Positions 19,283-28,835 are shown, counted from the first letter of the stretch. The stretch: 64,000 nt of DNA from Aquaspirillum serpens DSM 68 (GCF_000420525.1 NZ_ATVC01000001.1:35579-99578); one strand, 5' to 3'. The notes: generated by a model from the letters alone, not told the origin. Translations and numbers: made by a program.

Positions 19283-19519
19283 ATGGGTTCTTTTAGCATT
19301 TGGCACTGGCTGGTGGTGTTGCTGGTAGTGGTGCTGATTTTTGGTACCAAAAAATTGCGTAATATCGGCCAGGACCTAGGCGGCGCAGTCAAAGGCTTCA
19401 AAGAGGGAATGAACTCAGAGGAGAACAAAGCAGCAACCGATACCCCTACGGCAAACACCACAGCCAACAAAGAAGGTGGCCGCGTGATTGATGTCGAACC
19501 GACTCAAGATAAAAAGTAA
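19283..19519 (+). CDS. tatA: Twin-arginine translocase subunit TatA
   Basis: A 78-residue TatA/E protein with an N-terminal transmembrane helix (residues ~5-20, [15 protein letters not shown]), the [21 protein letters not shown] amphipathic helix (given in part: [10 protein letters not shown]), and a polar tail. It forms the translocation pore for folded, RR-signal proteins. PhoX at the right of the window is a likely client. Operon tatA-tatB-tatC. Confidence 0.95.
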   Translation: MGSFSIWHWLVVLLVVVLIFGTKKLRNIGQDLGGAVKGFKEGMNSEENKAATDTPTANTTANKEGGRVIDVEPTQDKK

Positions 19520-19527
19520 GCCTTATC

Positions 19528-19881
19528 GTGTTTGAGATCAGCTTCGGCGAATTGATTGTGATTGGGATTGTCGCTTTGGTGGTCATTGGCCCCGAGCGAC
19601 TGCCCAAGGTTGCACGGACAGTGGGGGCGTTAATTGGTCGGGCACAACGCTTTGTGCATTCGGTAAAAACCGATATTCAACGCGAGGTCAATGTCAGCGA
19701 GCTAAAACAGCTACAAGCCGATGTGACCGATGCCGCACGACAGTTTGAAGACAGCGTGCGTAAACACAGCGATGACATTAGCCAGCCGTTGCAAGACGTC
19801 CGCGATAGCCTACGCACCACCCCATCTCCTAATCACACCGACCCCTCTCCTCCTTCGGTTTCTTCTGACAGTAAAAAATGA
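19528..19881 (+). CDS. tatB: Twin-arginine translocase subunit TatB
   Basis: A 117-residue TatB beginning at GTG (MFEISFGELIVIGIVALVVI), with the GPERLPKVARTVG amphipathic segment and a long charged helix (~residues 40-90). The Ser/Pro-rich tail is variable in the family. With TatC it forms the signal-peptide receptor. Overlaps tatC by 4 bp (ATGA). Confidence 0.94.
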   Translation: MFEISFGELIVIGIVALVVIGPERLPKVARTVGALIGRAQRFVHSVKTDIQREVNVSELKQLQADVTDAARQFEDSVRKHSDDISQPLQDVRDSLRTTPSPNHTDPSPPSVSSDSKK

Positions 19882-20624
19882 GCGATCCCTCGCAACAGCC
19901 TCTGATCGCCCACCTCATCGAATTGCGTACCCGTCTGATTCGTGCGCTGCTGGGCATCATTTTGGTTTTTCTTGGTTTATTTCACTGGGCTGGTGATATT
20001 TATCGGTTATTGGCATTGCCGATGATGGAAGTTCTACCCGCAGGGGCCCAGATGATTGCAACCGATGTCACCACGCCATTCTTCGTCCCGATGAAGGTCA
20101 CCATGATGGTGGCGTTCTTGGTTTCGCTACCGCATAGCTTGTATCAAGCTTGGGCTTTTGTTGCACCCGGCTTGTATCAACACGAAAAACGATTGGCTTT
20201 GCCGTTAATCGTATCCTCATTTGTGTTGTTTCTCGTCGGCATGGCCTTCGCTTATTTTCTGGTTTTCCCAGTAGTGTTTGGCTTTATGAGCTCGGTGACC
20301 CCCGATGGGGTGTCGATGATGACAGATATTGATAAATATCTTTCCTTCGTGCTCGGCATGTTCTTGGCCTTTGGCATCACCTTTGAAGTGCCGGTGGTGG
20401 TGATTGTGTTGAGCAAGCTCGGTATTGTCAGCCTAGAACAACTACGCCAAGCGCGGCCTTATGTGATTGTCGGCGCTTTTGTGATTGCCGCCATCGTGAC
20501 CCCACCGGATGTGTTGTCCCAAATCATGCTCGCGGTGCCGCTGTGGTTGCTATACGAATTCGGTATTATGATGGCGCGTTGGCTCGGTAAACCTTCAACT
20601 GCCACGGGTAATGAGGAAAGCTAG
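19878..20624 (+). CDS. tatC: Twin-arginine translocase subunit TatC
   Basis: A 248-residue polytopic protein with six predicted helices. The diagnostic N-terminal HLIELRTRLIRALLG (~residues 11-25) and the first periplasmic loop with YQAWAFVAPGLYQHEKR (~90-106) are conserved. TatC binds twin-arginine signal peptides. Overlaps tatB; DUF2069 follows 3 bp later. Confidence 0.95.
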   Translation: MSDPSQQPLIAHLIELRTRLIRALLGIILVFLGLFHWAGDIYRLLALPMMEVLPAGAQMIATDVTTPFFVPMKVTMMVAFLVSLPHSLYQAWAFVAPGLYQHEKRLALPLIVSSFVLFLVGMAFAYFLVFPVVFGFMSSVTPDGVSMMTDIDKYLSFVLGMFLAFGITFEVPVVVIVLSKLGIVSLEQLRQARPYVIVGAFVIAAIVTPPDVLSQIMLAVPLWLLYEFGIMMARWLGKPSTATGNEES

Positions 20625-20627
20625 GCC

Positions 20628-20993
20628 ATGTCAGAACGACATTTACTATGGCTTGCTGCGGCAAGCCTCATCAGCTTAATTTTGTGGACACTGGCATGGG
20701 AGCTGTGGCTTGCACCGCTGCGCCCGGGGGGTTCGTTGTTAGCATTGAAAGCAGTGATTTTATTACTGCCTCTGCGAGGTGTATTAGCCGGTAAACGCTA
20801 CACCTACCAATGGGCGAGCATGTTTATCTTGTTCTTCTTTGGTGAGGGCGTGATGCGTGCTTGGTCAGATATCGATCCAACTTCGCGTTTAATGGCTTGG
20901 GGAGAGATTGTGTGGTGTACAGTGTTTTTTGTTACCGCCATTTATTACGCCAAAGCCACCCGTCACAGCCAACCCCGCCGAACGCTTTCTTAA
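20628..20993 (+). CDS. DUF2069 membrane protein
   Basis: A 121-residue protein with four hydrophobic helices and the LPLRGVLAGKRYTYQWASM segment (~residues 45-63) characteristic of DUF2069 (YihN-like small inner-membrane proteins of beta- and gammaproteobacteria). Function unknown. It ends the tat operon, upstream of a strong bidirectional terminator. Confidence 0.85.
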   Translation: MSERHLLWLAAASLISLILWTLAWELWLAPLRPGGSLLALKAVILLLPLRGVLAGKRYTYQWASMFILFFFGEGVMRAWSDIDPTSRLMAWGEIVWCTVFFVTAIYYAKATRHSQPRRTLS

Positions 20994-21014
20994 ATACTGT
21001 CTCTTTTATACGAC

Positions 21015-21048
21015 AAAAAAGCGCCACCCATAACGGGGGCGCTTTTTT
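21015..21048. terminator. Bidirectional rho-independent terminator
   Basis: AAAAAAGCGCC ... GGCGCTTTTTT stem with an 11-12 base loop, and A and T tracts on both sides. It serves the tat/DUF2069 operon on the plus strand and the phasin gene on the minus strand. Confidence 0.9.
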
Positions 21049-21081
21049 ATGATCGTTCACTCGCCAGTGGCAAGTCAGCGA

Positions 21082-21672
21082 TTATTTCTTAGCAGCAGGG
21101 GCAGCCTGTTTAGTGGCTTGCGACACCACTTCGCCAGCCGCTTTAGCGGAATTTGCAGCAGCAGCAACACCCGCTTCAGCCAATTCGGTGCTCACTTTTT
21201 TCGCAGTTTTTGCCACGCTGTCGTAAGCAGCAGTTGCCGAGGTCAACACGTTTTTGATGGCGTTGATGGCTGGCTCACCGGCTGGATTGGTTTTAGCGAT
21301 TTTGTCCAAGTTAGCGCACAGTTGTTTGTTGAATTCCAACAGTTGTTCTTCAACAAAAGATTGCACTTCGTTTTGAGTCAACACAGCAGCGTCGTACAGG
21401 CTACGTGCGGCGTTCAGCGAGTTATCCACAGCAGGCTGAGCCAAGTTGGTGGAGATTTCTGCCAGTTTTTTCGGGTCTTTGGCTTCGGTCAGCGCTTTAA
21501 CTGTCTCAACGTTTTGGTCGAGGATTTTTTTGCCCAATTCCATGTTCAGCGAAGCAAAACGCTCAGCGGTGGACAGAACGATGTTCGACAGGCGCATTGC
21601 CTTCTCTACATTCGCTTGACCGAGGCTAGCCAGTTGTTCGTGTGCATTTGCGAGAGAGTTAGTGTTCAACAT
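21082..21672 (-). CDS. Phasin family protein
   Basis: A 196-residue amphipathic, Ala-rich helical protein. It matches the phasin_2 pattern: NVEKAMRLSNIVLSTAERF near residue 20-38, LNMELGKKILDQN, and an Ala/Lys-rich tail (AAPAAKK). Phasins coat polyhydroxyalkanoate granules. No PHA synthase is in the window, but thiolase (49556) and hydroxyacyl-CoA dehydrogenase are. A TGC-rich palindromic motif lies 105 bp upstream of its start. Confidence 0.88.
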   Translation of the reverse strand: MLNTNSLANAHEQLASLGQANVEKAMRLSNIVLSTAERFASLNMELGKKILDQNVETVKALTEAKDPKKLAEISTNLAQPAVDNSLNAARSLYDAAVLTQNEVQSFVEEQLLEFNKQLCANLDKIAKTNPAGEPAINAIKNVLTSATAAYDSVAKTAKKVSTELAEAGVAAAANSAKAAGEVVSQATKQAAPAAKK

Positions 21673-21941
21673 GATGTCTTCCTTTGTGTCTTGAAAAAAA
21701 GGCCTGAATAAAAGATCGCAGCTCAGGCAGCTCTATTAAGAGAGGAAAGACTGCCTTTGTTTGACAGCTTCACTCTATGCTGCACTGCAACATGGTTCAA
21801 GAATAAACGTTAAAACAGATTTGGTCAAGTTTTTATTGCGTTGCACAAAAGTGGCAAGTCTTTAAATTGTCACGATATTTTTCTTTTTGCAAATCTTCGT
21901 TTGAATACAAACGCAAATCGTGTTGAAGAGAGCGCGCAATA
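21673..21941. promoter_or_regulatory. Divergent phasin/minC promoter region with TGC motif
   Basis: 269-bp intergenic region. ATGCTGCACTGCAACATGG at 21777-21795 (imperfect palindrome TGCTGCA-C-TGCAACA) recurs with one substitution upstream of lldP (52906-52924) and in part upstream of the acyl-CoA synthetase (47893-47907). A PHA-regulator (PhaR-type) operator is a reasonable guess but is inference. The rest is AT-rich, with no other structure recognised. Confidence 0.4.
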
Positions 21942-22865
21942 ATGAGTAAACTGCGACTATTGTTTAATTCAATCGCAGTTCATGCGACCATGTCACCTTA
22001 TAAATCCCCGTTTGACATCAAGTCTGCCAGTATTGATGCACTTGCGCTGCATCTCTACACGCTAGACCTTGCCCGGCTAGAACAGGCCTTCTCCGTTCGT
22101 CTGGCAAAACGTGCGGGTCAACTTCTCCACGAACCCACACTGCTTGATTTGGCCACCCTTGAGGTCAACACCAGTGTGGATGAACTATTAGCCTTGCGTG
22201 AATTGACCGCACGCTTTGGCTTACAAGCGATTAGCATCCGCCATCCTGATCCAAGCCTCGCAGATATTGCGGCGGCAGCAGGTTTAGGGTGGATGCCACC
22301 GGTGATTGAAAGCACTCGCTTATTAGCAGCGACGGCAGAAGCTATTCCTGATGCCATCGCTACGCCTGCGCCAGAGGCGGACATCCCAGCAACCACGGGG
22401 GAAACTGCGGCTGTCGTTGCCGCAACTGAAGAGGAAGTTTCTGTTTCCACAGAGCAGCCAGCAACCGTTATCGAACAGCATCCGATAGCCGCTGCTGAAA
22501 CAATAGTGGATAAACCCGCTTTACCTACACGGCACAAAACTTTAATCATTGATAAGCCAGTGCGAACTGGCCAACAAATCTATGCTAAAGGTGGTGACCT
22601 TATTGTTTTAGCAACCATCAGCGGTGGTGCCGAAGTGATTGCAGATGGCAACATCCATATTTACGCACCGCTACGAGGTCGAGCACTCGCAGGGGCACAT
22701 GGCGATATGTCAGCACGGATTTTTGTGCATCGCTTTGAGCCAGAACTGATTTCGATTGCTGGCTTCTACCGTACTTTCGATACCGAGCCCCCGGTCAGTC
22801 TCAAGGGGCACAGCGTTCAGGTGTATCTGGATGCCGAGCGTTTGGTAATTGCACCATTAACCTGA
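21942..22865 (+). CDS. minC: Septum site-determining protein MinC
   Basis: A 307-residue FtsZ inhibitor. It has an N-terminal MinC_N domain (~12-105; [19 protein letters not shown] in part), a long Ala/Thr/Glu-rich linker (~130-195) that is longer than in E. coli, and a C-terminal right-handed beta-helix with [20 protein letters not shown] and [14 protein letters not shown] (~245-258). MinD recruits it to the membrane to block polar division. First gene of minCDE-oxyR, an order known from Neisseria. Confidence 0.94.
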   Translation: MSKLRLLFNSIAVHATMSPYKSPFDIKSASIDALALHLYTLDLARLEQAFSVRLAKRAGQLLHEPTLLDLATLEVNTSVDELLALRELTARFGLQAISIRHPDPSLADIAAAAGLGWMPPVIESTRLLAATAEAIPDAIATPAPEADIPATTGETAAVVAATEEEVSVSTEQPATVIEQHPIAAAETIVDKPALPTRHKTLIIDKPVRTGQQIYAKGGDLIVLATISGGAEVIADGNIHIYAPLRGRALAGAHGDMSARIFVHRFEPELISIAGFYRTFDTEPPVSLKGHSVQVYLDAERLVIAPLT

Positions 22866-22893
22866 ACCACACCAGTTTGATAAGGATAGTACT

Positions 22894-23703
22894 GTGGCAA
22901 GAATCATTGTGATTACCTCTGGTAAAGGTGGCGTGGGAAAAACCACCACCAGCGCCAGCTTTGCTGCCGGTTTGGCTTTACGTGGCCACAAAACCGTCGT
23001 CATCGACTTTGATGTCGGTTTGCGGAACCTTGACTTGATTATGGGCTGTGAACGGCGTGTCGTTTACGACATTATCAACGTCATTAACAATGAATCTTCT
23101 TTAAACCAATCACTGATTAAAGATAAGCATTGCGACAATCTTTACATCTTGCCCGCCTCTCAAACACGGGACAAAGATGCGTTAACCCTCGAAGGGGTTG
23201 AACGGGTCATCAATGAATTAGCAAAAGACTTTGAATACATTGTTTGTGATTCGCCAGCAGGCATTGAAAAAGGCGCGCTGACTGCACTGTATTTTGCCGA
23301 TGAGGCGATTGTGGTGACCAACCCAGAAGTCGCCTCTGTGCGTGATTCTGACCGTATCCTCGGCCTGCTCGCTTCCAAGTCACGTCGTGCAATCGAAAAT
23401 CTCGAACCGATTCGAGAACATCTACTGGTTACGCGCTATGCACCAGAACGGGTAGAAAAAGGTGAGATGCTCTCGGTGAATGATGTGAAAGAAATTCTGC
23501 GCATTCCGTTCATTGGTGTGGTTCCAGAATCTCAGGCTGTATTACAGGCCTCTAACTCAGGGACGCCGGTGATCCATGTCAATGGTGCAGATGCTTCTGA
23601 TGCCTATAAAGACGTCGTCGCCCGTTTCTTAGGTGAAGACCGTCCTCATCGATTCTTAGATGTGCAAAAGGTTGGCCTACTCAAGCGCCTGTTTGGAGGC
23701 TAA
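22894..23703 (+). CDS. minD: Septum site-determining ATPase MinD
   Basis: A 269-residue deviant Walker-A ATPase: [10 protein letters not shown] at residues 9-18, with the signature Lys11. It has [10 protein letters not shown] (switch I), CDSPAGIE (switch II) and a C-terminal membrane-targeting amphipathic helix ending [10 protein letters not shown]. It oscillates with MinE and recruits MinC. 28 bp from minC, 7 bp to minE. Confidence 0.97.
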   Translation: MARIIVITSGKGGVGKTTTSASFAAGLALRGHKTVVIDFDVGLRNLDLIMGCERRVVYDIINVINNESSLNQSLIKDKHCDNLYILPASQTRDKDALTLEGVERVINELAKDFEYIVCDSPAGIEKGALTALYFADEAIVVTNPEVASVRDSDRILGLLASKSRRAIENLEPIREHLLVTRYAPERVEKGEMLSVNDVKEILRIPFIGVVPESQAVLQASNSGTPVIHVNGADASDAYKDVVARFLGEDRPHRFLDVQKVGLLKRLFGG

Positions 23704-23710
23704 AACAGCT

Positions 23711-23992
23711 ATGTCCCTGATTGAAAAAATCTTTGGTCGTACCGAACCAAGCCCACCTGTGCGCAGCGTGGGCAGCGCCGCCGTGGCACGTGAACGCTTA
23801 CAAATTATCTTGGCACACGAACGTGGCGATAATAATGAAGCTGCCCCCGACTATCTCCCCGCTTTACAAGCTGAACTGATGCAGGTGATCTCTAAATATA
23901 TCCGCATCTCGCAAGAAGACATCAAAGTTCAATTCGAGCGGCAAAACAAATTTGAAGTGCTCGAGGTCAATATCATCTTGCCAGAAAAATAA
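23711..23992 (+). CDS. minE: Cell division topological specificity factor MinE
   Basis: A 93-residue MinE. Its N-terminal [10 protein letters not shown] amphipathic segment is followed by [13 protein letters not shown] (anti-MinCD helix, ~residues 29-41), and the C-terminal dimer domain has [19 protein letters not shown]. The start at 23711, 7 bp after minD, is preferred over an in-frame extension into minD. It stimulates MinD ATPase to drive oscillation. Confidence 0.96.
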   Translation: MSLIEKIFGRTEPSPPVRSVGSAAVARERLQIILAHERGDNNEAAPDYLPALQAELMQVISKYIRISQEDIKVQFERQNKFEVLEVNIILPEK

Positions 23993-23995
23993 ATC

Positions 23996-24934
23996 ATGAC
24001 CCTAACCGAGCTGCGCTATATCGTTGCAGTCGCCCGTGAACGCCATTTTGGCCGTGCTGCTACACGTTGTTTTGTCAGTCAGCCCACTCTGTCTATTGCC
24101 GTTAAAAAATTTGAAGAAGAACTCGGCATTTCGCTATTTGAGCGTGGCACAGAAATCACCATCACGCCGCAAGGTGAGCCCATTATTCAACAAGCGCAGC
24201 TGGTGTTAGAACAGGTTGAACGCCTACGCTTACTTGCCAGCAGCCAACAAAATCAGCTGGCAGGGCCGCTGCGCTTAGGCATTATTTTCACCATCAGCCC
24301 CTATCTCTTACCCAGATTGATTCCAGCATTACAACAGACCACGCCAGAAATGCCGCTGTATCTGGAAGAGAATTACACCTCGCGTCTGACAGAGATGCTC
24401 AAGCTGGGTGAAATTGATGCAGCGATTGTGGCGGAACCGTTTGAAGAATCGGGTTTAGCCACCCTACCACTGTACGACGAGCCTTTTATTGTCGCCACCC
24501 CACGGCAACACCCGTGGGCACAACGCACCCAGATTGCACCGCAAGAGCTGGCACAAGAAAGCATTTTGCTGTTAGCACACGGCAACTGTTTCCGTGATCA
24601 AGTTTTGGCCTTATGTGATCGCCACAGCGAACCCTCGCTGCCCCACACGCCCGGATTAGAAAGTTGGCAACATGGTTTACAAGGTAGCTCTTTGACCACT
24701 GTTCGCCACATGGTGGCCGGAGGATTGGGGATTACGGTTTTGCCGCTGACGTCGGTACAAAATGGCGATGAGGCTATGCTATCGCTTATCCCGTTTACCC
24801 CACCCGCTCCGACTCGGCGCGTGGTATTGGCCTACCGCCGGCAATACCCTCGCCAAAAAGCCATCGCCGCCCTCGCCGAAGCGATTTATCAATGTGGATT
24901 AGCAGGTGTTACCATGCTGCCTTCTGTACGCTAA
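23996..24934 (+). CDS. oxyR: Hydrogen peroxide-sensing LysR regulator OxyR
   Basis: A 312-residue LysR-type regulator with an N-terminal wHTH (TELRYIVAVARERHFGRAA, HVSQPTLS-like FVSQPTLSIAVKKFEEELG in part). The redox pair C198 and C207 lies in HGNCFRDQVLALCDRH, equivalent to E. coli C199/C208, which forms a disulfide on peroxide exposure. The start follows the minE stop by 3 bp, so it is likely co-transcribed with minCDE, as in Neisseria. Confidence 0.93.
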   Translation: MTLTELRYIVAVARERHFGRAATRCFVSQPTLSIAVKKFEEELGISLFERGTEITITPQGEPIIQQAQLVLEQVERLRLLASSQQNQLAGPLRLGIIFTISPYLLPRLIPALQQTTPEMPLYLEENYTSRLTEMLKLGEIDAAIVAEPFEESGLATLPLYDEPFIVATPRQHPWAQRTQIAPQELAQESILLLAHGNCFRDQVLALCDRHSEPSLPHTPGLESWQHGLQGSSLTTVRHMVAGGLGITVLPLTSVQNGDEAMLSLIPFTPPAPTRRVVLAYRRQYPRQKAIAALAEAIYQCGLAGVTMLPSVR

Positions 24935-24949
24935 CCATCTGATTTTGCT

Positions 24950-26059
24950 ATGAGCACAAAACCACAAGTTCAAATCAATACCAGTTACGGCCCATTCATC
25001 ATGGAGCTGTACCCAGAACAGGCCCCAAAAACGGTCAACAACTTCCTCAGTTATGTCGACAAAGACTTTTACACGGGCACCATCTTTCATCGGGTGATCA
25101 ATCAATTTGTGGTGCAAGGCGGGGGGATGAATCAAAAGCTACAATTTAAAACCACCGATGCTGCGATTGAACTGGAAAGCAACACTGGCCTTAGCCATCT
25201 GCGTGGCACAGTGGCCATGGCTCGCACCAACGATCCCAACTCCGCCACTTCGCAATTTTTTGTGAATACGGTCGACAACACCAATCTCAATTATCAAAGC
25301 AGCACCCAGCCAGGTTATGCCGTCTTTGGTAAAGTCATTGATGGCCTAGATGTCATTGATAAAATCGAAAAAGCCAAAGTCGCCAACGTCACCATCAGCG
25401 GCACGCCCTATCAAGACTTTCCTTATCCCTATCTGATTTCGATTTACGGTGCAGAACGCTACGAAGCAGCAGCCAATCCCACGCTAACCAGCCATACCTT
25501 AAAAGGCAATGCCTACGGCATCGCAATTGCACAATATAGCGGAGCCCGCACAGATTACGGCGTGAAGTTAACCTCGAACAATACAATCAGCGTTACGAAG
25601 CTAGGCGGCAGCTATAGCCCTGAAACAGTGACAAAGGCATCGCGGCTGGAGTTTACTGATGGCAAATTTGCTTATGACTTGAATGGCAATGCAGGGAAAA
25701 CGGCCTTGCTGATTAACGCTGCTTTTGGCCTTAATGCTTTGCAAGCAAATATTGTGAGCACTGGATTGGATTTATTCGATCAAGGGAAATCGATGCAGAG
25801 TGTGGTGGCATTGGCAGTGCAAACCCCATTGTTCCAATCCCTCGCGGGTGGCAGCGACAATGCGTCGTTTGTCAAAGCGGTCTACCGCAATGTCACCGGC
25901 AGTTTACCCGATGCAACAACCCAAGCGCTCTATCAGGGTATGCTCGACCGTGGAGAAACCACACAAGGCGATTTGTTAGCGGCAGCAGCAACATTACAAG
26001 CCAATGCCAATACGGTTGATTTGGTGGGCTTGGCTAACAGCGGTTTGGCCTATCTTTGA
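24950..26059 (+). CDS. Cyclophilin-type peptidyl-prolyl isomerase with C-terminal DUF4214-like domain
   Basis: A 369-residue protein. Residues 1-~170 are a cyclophilin: YGPFIMELYPEQAPKTVNNF, catalytic FHRVINQFVVQGG, and NSATSQFFVN. Residues ~230-369 resemble the DUF4214-type region of large RTX/type I-secreted proteins: RLEFTDGKFAYDLNGNAG, then INAAFG, then FVKAVYRNVTGSLPDATTQ (each shown in part). Bacterial PpiB proteins normally stop near 165 residues, so this is a fusion. No signal peptide is seen. Whether the protein is exported by a type I system through its C-terminus is open. Confidence 0.8.
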   Translation: MSTKPQVQINTSYGPFIMELYPEQAPKTVNNFLSYVDKDFYTGTIFHRVINQFVVQGGGMNQKLQFKTTDAAIELESNTGLSHLRGTVAMARTNDPNSATSQFFVNTVDNTNLNYQSSTQPGYAVFGKVIDGLDVIDKIEKAKVANVTISGTPYQDFPYPYLISIYGAERYEAAANPTLTSHTLKGNAYGIAIAQYSGARTDYGVKLTSNNTISVTKLGGSYSPETVTKASRLEFTDGKFAYDLNGNAGKTALLINAAFGLNALQANIVSTGLDLFDQGKSMQSVVALAVQTPLFQSLAGGSDNASFVKAVYRNVTGSLPDATTQALYQGMLDRGETTQGDLLAAAATLQANANTVDLVGLANSGLAYL

Positions 26060-26078
26060 GACTCTCGCCCCTCTGATA

Positions 26079-26103
26079 GGTGGGCACGGCTTGTGTGCCC
26101 ACC
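26079..26103. terminator. Hairpin between convergent genes
   Basis: Perfect 9-bp stem GGTGGGCAC / GTGCCCACC with a 7-base loop, located between the cyclophilin stop and the minus-strand methyltransferase-like gene. T tract poor; probable bidirectional terminator. Confidence 0.55.
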
Positions 26104-26110
26104 CAATGCG

Positions 26111-26914
26111 CTATTGTCTGGGCAATAGGCGTTGTGCCGTATGTGGATTTTCTGCTTTCAAACGCGAGACAAACGCATCAAACTCGATATTGCATTGCGC
26201 TGTCAGTGTATTCGCCTCGGTCGCCAAGCGATCTAGCCGCAGTACGCTGGGTATCGGTGGACGCATGGCAAGAATGGCCACATTGCCGTGCGTTGTCGCC
26301 GGTAGTTGAAATGCCCATCCCTCAAACAGTCGCGTTACCGTCTGAAAACGCCGCTCGAAAAACGGATCTTTACGCCAAAAATTCAGCGACAACACCCCCT
26401 CAGCCGACAAGGCTTGGCGGCAATCGTGCAAAAACGGCTCTCGCACCGTGTCCGCGACAATTTCCACGCCATCAAAAGCATCTACCAAAATCAGATCAAA
26501 CTGCTGTTCACACTGCGCCATAAAGGCCACGCCATCCATGACGTGAATGGTAAGCCGTTCGCCTTCTTCCGGTAACTCAAACCACTGTCGCGCCGCCGCC
26601 ACCACTTCAGCGTGCAGTTCAACCACCGTGTGCACACTCTCCGGCAGATGTTCATAGCAAAACCGCAGCAAAGAACCCCCACCCAAACCGATATGAAGAA
26701 TCCGTTTCGGTTGGCGATAAAACAGCAATCCACCCATCATCGCCCGTGTGTAGGACAACACCAATTCGGCAGGATGCCCGACATTCATCAGGCTTTGTAC
26801 CGTATCCGTGCCCAACAACAACGCCCGCCCTTCGCCACTTTCGCATACCTCAACCGGCACCCCAGCACGCTGTCGCCGTCTTGCCGTCGGTACAGGCTTA
26901 TGATGCACAGCCAT
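26111..26914 (-). CDS. Spermidine synthase-like SAM-dependent protein
   Basis: A 267-residue class I Rossmann protein of the spermidine synthase-like group. Motif I is [14 protein letters not shown] (~residues 71-84), the acidic post-motif is VVELHAEVV (~97-105), and [11 protein letters not shown] (~138-148) replaces the catalytic-loop DSTDP of true SpeE. Such proteins often lack known polyamine activity, so aminopropyl transfer is uncertain. It overlaps ttcA by 17 bp and is probably co-transcribed with it. Confidence 0.75.
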   Translation of the reverse strand: MAVHHKPVPTARRRQRAGVPVEVCESGEGRALLLGTDTVQSLMNVGHPAELVLSYTRAMMGGLLFYRQPKRILHIGLGGGSLLRFCYEHLPESVHTVVELHAEVVAAARQWFELPEEGERLTIHVMDGVAFMAQCEQQFDLILVDAFDGVEIVADTVREPFLHDCRQALSAEGVLSLNFWRKDPFFERRFQTVTRLFEGWAFQLPATTHGNVAILAMRPPIPSVLRLDRLATEANTLTAQCNIEFDAFVSRLKAENPHTAQRLLPRQ

Positions 26915-27875
26915 CCCCTTTTGGACGGGAATCTAAAATACTGAATACTCGCCGTGGTGATGGGGTGGCAGTTTCATCATCGTCTTCTTGCGGTGGCAAT
27001 GGATCGTGGAAAGTTTGACGATCAAACGCGGTATCACCGTCAGCCATCGGCATGCCTGTCCGCTGTAAATCATGGAAGTTAAACAACCCTGTGTCGGCGA
27101 GGTGAGATGGCACCACATTTTGCAAACTGCGGAACATGGTTTCAATCCGCCCGGGGAAACGCTTATCCCAATCGGCCAACATTTCTTTCACCACCTGCCG
27201 TTGCAAATTGGGCTGTGAGCCACAGAGATTGCAAGGAATAATGGGAAATTGTCGCTGTTCGGCATAGCGAACAAGGTCTTTTTCTCGGCAATAGGCCAAA
27301 GGACGAATCACAATATGTTTGCCATCATCGCTGATGAGCTTAGGCGGCATGGCTTTTAGTTTTCCGCCGTAGAACATATTGAGAAACAGGGTTTCTAAAA
27401 TGTCCTCGCGGTGATGACCGAGGGCAATCTTGGTTGCCCCCAGTTCATCCGCCACGCGATATAAGATGCCACGCCGTAAGCGCGAGCACAGAGAACACGT
27501 GGTTTTTCCTTCAGGCACCAATTTTTTGACGATGCTATAGGTATCTTCTTCGATAATGCGATATTCAATACCTAATTGTGCCAAATAGGTTGGCAATACA
27601 TCGGCGGGAAAACCAGGTTGTTTTTGGTCAAGATTCACCGCCACCAAGGAAAAGTCGATTGGGGCCGATTTTTGCAAGCCAAGCAAAATATCTAATAAGG
27701 CATAGCTATCTTTACCACCCGACAGGCACACCATCACCTTGTCGCCGGGTTCGATCATTTGGAAATCGTTGATCGCATCGCCAACGTGATGACGCAGACG
27801 TTTGGTTAATTTATTGGCTTGATAACGTGCTTTTTTCTCGGCGTCAGTGAGCTCAACCGCAACAGAAACAGACAT
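26898..27875 (-). CDS. ttcA: tRNA 2-thiocytidine(32) synthetase TtcA
   Basis: A 325-residue PP-loop ATPase that thiolates C32 of tRNA using a 4Fe-4S cluster. The PP-loop SGGKDS is at residues 52-57. The cluster cysteines lie in [12 protein letters not shown] (C127, C130) and IPCNLCGSQ (~215). [14 protein letters not shown] follows the family pattern. The tail is charged. Upstream of it (27876-28220) are palindromic repeats and no gene. Confidence 0.93.
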   Translation of the reverse strand: MSVSVAVELTDAEKKARYQANKLTKRLRHHVGDAINDFQMIEPGDKVMVCLSGGKDSYALLDILLGLQKSAPIDFSLVAVNLDQKQPGFPADVLPTYLAQLGIEYRIIEEDTYSIVKKLVPEGKTTCSLCSRLRRGILYRVADELGATKIALGHHREDILETLFLNMFYGGKLKAMPPKLISDDGKHIVIRPLAYCREKDLVRYAEQRQFPIIPCNLCGSQPNLQRQVVKEMLADWDKRFPGRIETMFRSLQNVVPSHLADTGLFNFHDLQRTGMPMADGDTAFDRQTFHDPLPPQEDDDETATPSPRRVFSILDSRPKGDGCAS

Positions 27876-27962
27876 AGGACATCGCCTAACAAACTGAAAA
27901 GGCGATGATTTTAGCAGATTGCACCGAGGGATTCTCTGGCGGCGTGGGTTGAGGATAGCTGA

Positions 27963-28046
27963 CGTAGGTTGGTTTGCCGGTTGTTTGGCAACCCAACATA
28001 ACCGACAGCCACATTATGTTGGGTTACGAATGCAACCCAACCTACG
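27963..28046 (+). repeat. Palindromic intergenic repeat, copy 1
   Basis: Nested inverted repeats: outer CGTAGGTTGG / CCAACCTACG and inner CCCAACATAA / TTATGTTGGG. It resembles the 'TAGGTTGGGTT' palindromic family scattered in many proteobacteria. The left flank GATAGCTGACGTA is shared, with small changes, by the copies at ~28171 and ~32423. It lies left of the RiPP island in the 345-bp gap 27876-28220; bases 28047-28170 between the two copies show nothing recognisable. Confidence 0.75.
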
Positions 28047-28181
28047 ATGCTGCACACTACAATCGGGGTCTAGTTGTTCTTATAGTTTGACATACGCATT
28101 CCAAATGAATCATATTCGAATCACTAGCCACGGGACTAGCGGGCGCAAGCCTCCCCCCGAGGACATACGATAGCTGGCGTA

Positions 28182-28215
28182 TAGTTGGGTTGCCAGTTGT
28201 TTGGCAACCCAACTA
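28182..28215. repeat. Palindromic repeat, copy 2, likely terminator of the RiPP operon
   Basis: Perfect 14-bp stem TAGTTGGGTTGCCA / TGGCAACCCAACTA with a GTTGTT loop, 5 bp past the stop of the methyltransferase gene. It is a short derivative of copy 1 (same left flank AGCTGGCGTA) and may end transcription of the minus-strand RiPP operon. Confidence 0.75.
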
Positions 28216-28220
28216 CGATG

Positions 28221-28832
28221 TTACCATATAGGTTTTCTTATCACTATTGCTACATCTTGACATATTGTTTTATCCCACATGAGTATTGGGGATACCACTA
28301 ATCTTTCCAAAATAATTGTTTCAAATCCATTTACGTCTCTAACTGGACCATCTCCGAAATGCGGATGACAAATATAACCATCAGTTTTTAATATGCTTTT
28401 GAAAGTTTCGTAATCATCTTTCGATCTATCAAATTCCCATCCTTTAGCGCCGCTATAATCATAAGAATCATGAAATATAAAGTCATATTTTTTGCCACTA
28501 AAACTTAAAGATCTCCAGTCCCCAAAGACTGGCTTGACTGATGGATGCTCTTGGGAGAAATTTAATAAATCTTGATATATACTTCTCTCTATTTCAATTA
28601 TTTCATGTACATTTGGGGATAACTCACTCTGAATAAGAGAGGCAGAAATTCCCAAACCAAAACCAATCTCCAAAGTATCTACTGCTGAAACTTTTATTTC
28701 CCTTAACTTCTTGAAAAGTTTCTCAAAATAATCGCTCTCACTTCTAGACATGACTATTTGGTCATTCCAGATGATATAATTCTCATTTTTTAAATCAAAC
28801 TCCAAGTCAAGTGTTATTGTTTTTTTTTCCAT
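28221..28832 (-). CDS. Class I SAM methyltransferase (GAMT/arginine methyltransferase-like), RiPP tailoring
   Basis: A 203-residue Rossmann methyltransferase. Motif I is LEIGFGLGISASLIQ (~residues 55-69), the acidic residue is in EIIEIERSIYQDLL (~77-90), and GDWRSL plus YDFIFHDSYDY (~104-125) resemble guanidinoacetate and RMT2-type arginine methyltransferases. Last gene of the AT-rich RiPP operon; the ATG follows AAGG 6 bp upstream and 3 bp after the HExxH gene. Given the arginines in the precursor core, a guanidino target is an attractive inference, not proven. Confidence 0.7.
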   Translation of the reverse strand: MEKKTITLDLEFDLKNENYIIWNDQIVMSRSESDYFEKLFKKLREIKVSAVDTLEIGFGLGISASLIQSELSPNVHEIIEIERSIYQDLLNFSQEHPSVKPVFGDWRSLSFSGKKYDFIFHDSYDYSGAKGWEFDRSKDDYETFKSILKTDGYICHPHFGDGPVRDVNGFETIILERLVVSPILMWDKTICQDVAIVIRKPIW

Positions 28833-28835
28833 GGA

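Noticed and set aside
21049..21711. 220-residue open frame on the plus strand
   Set aside because: Antisense to the clearly recognisable phasin gene, no ribosome-binding site, low-complexity product; a shadow frame.
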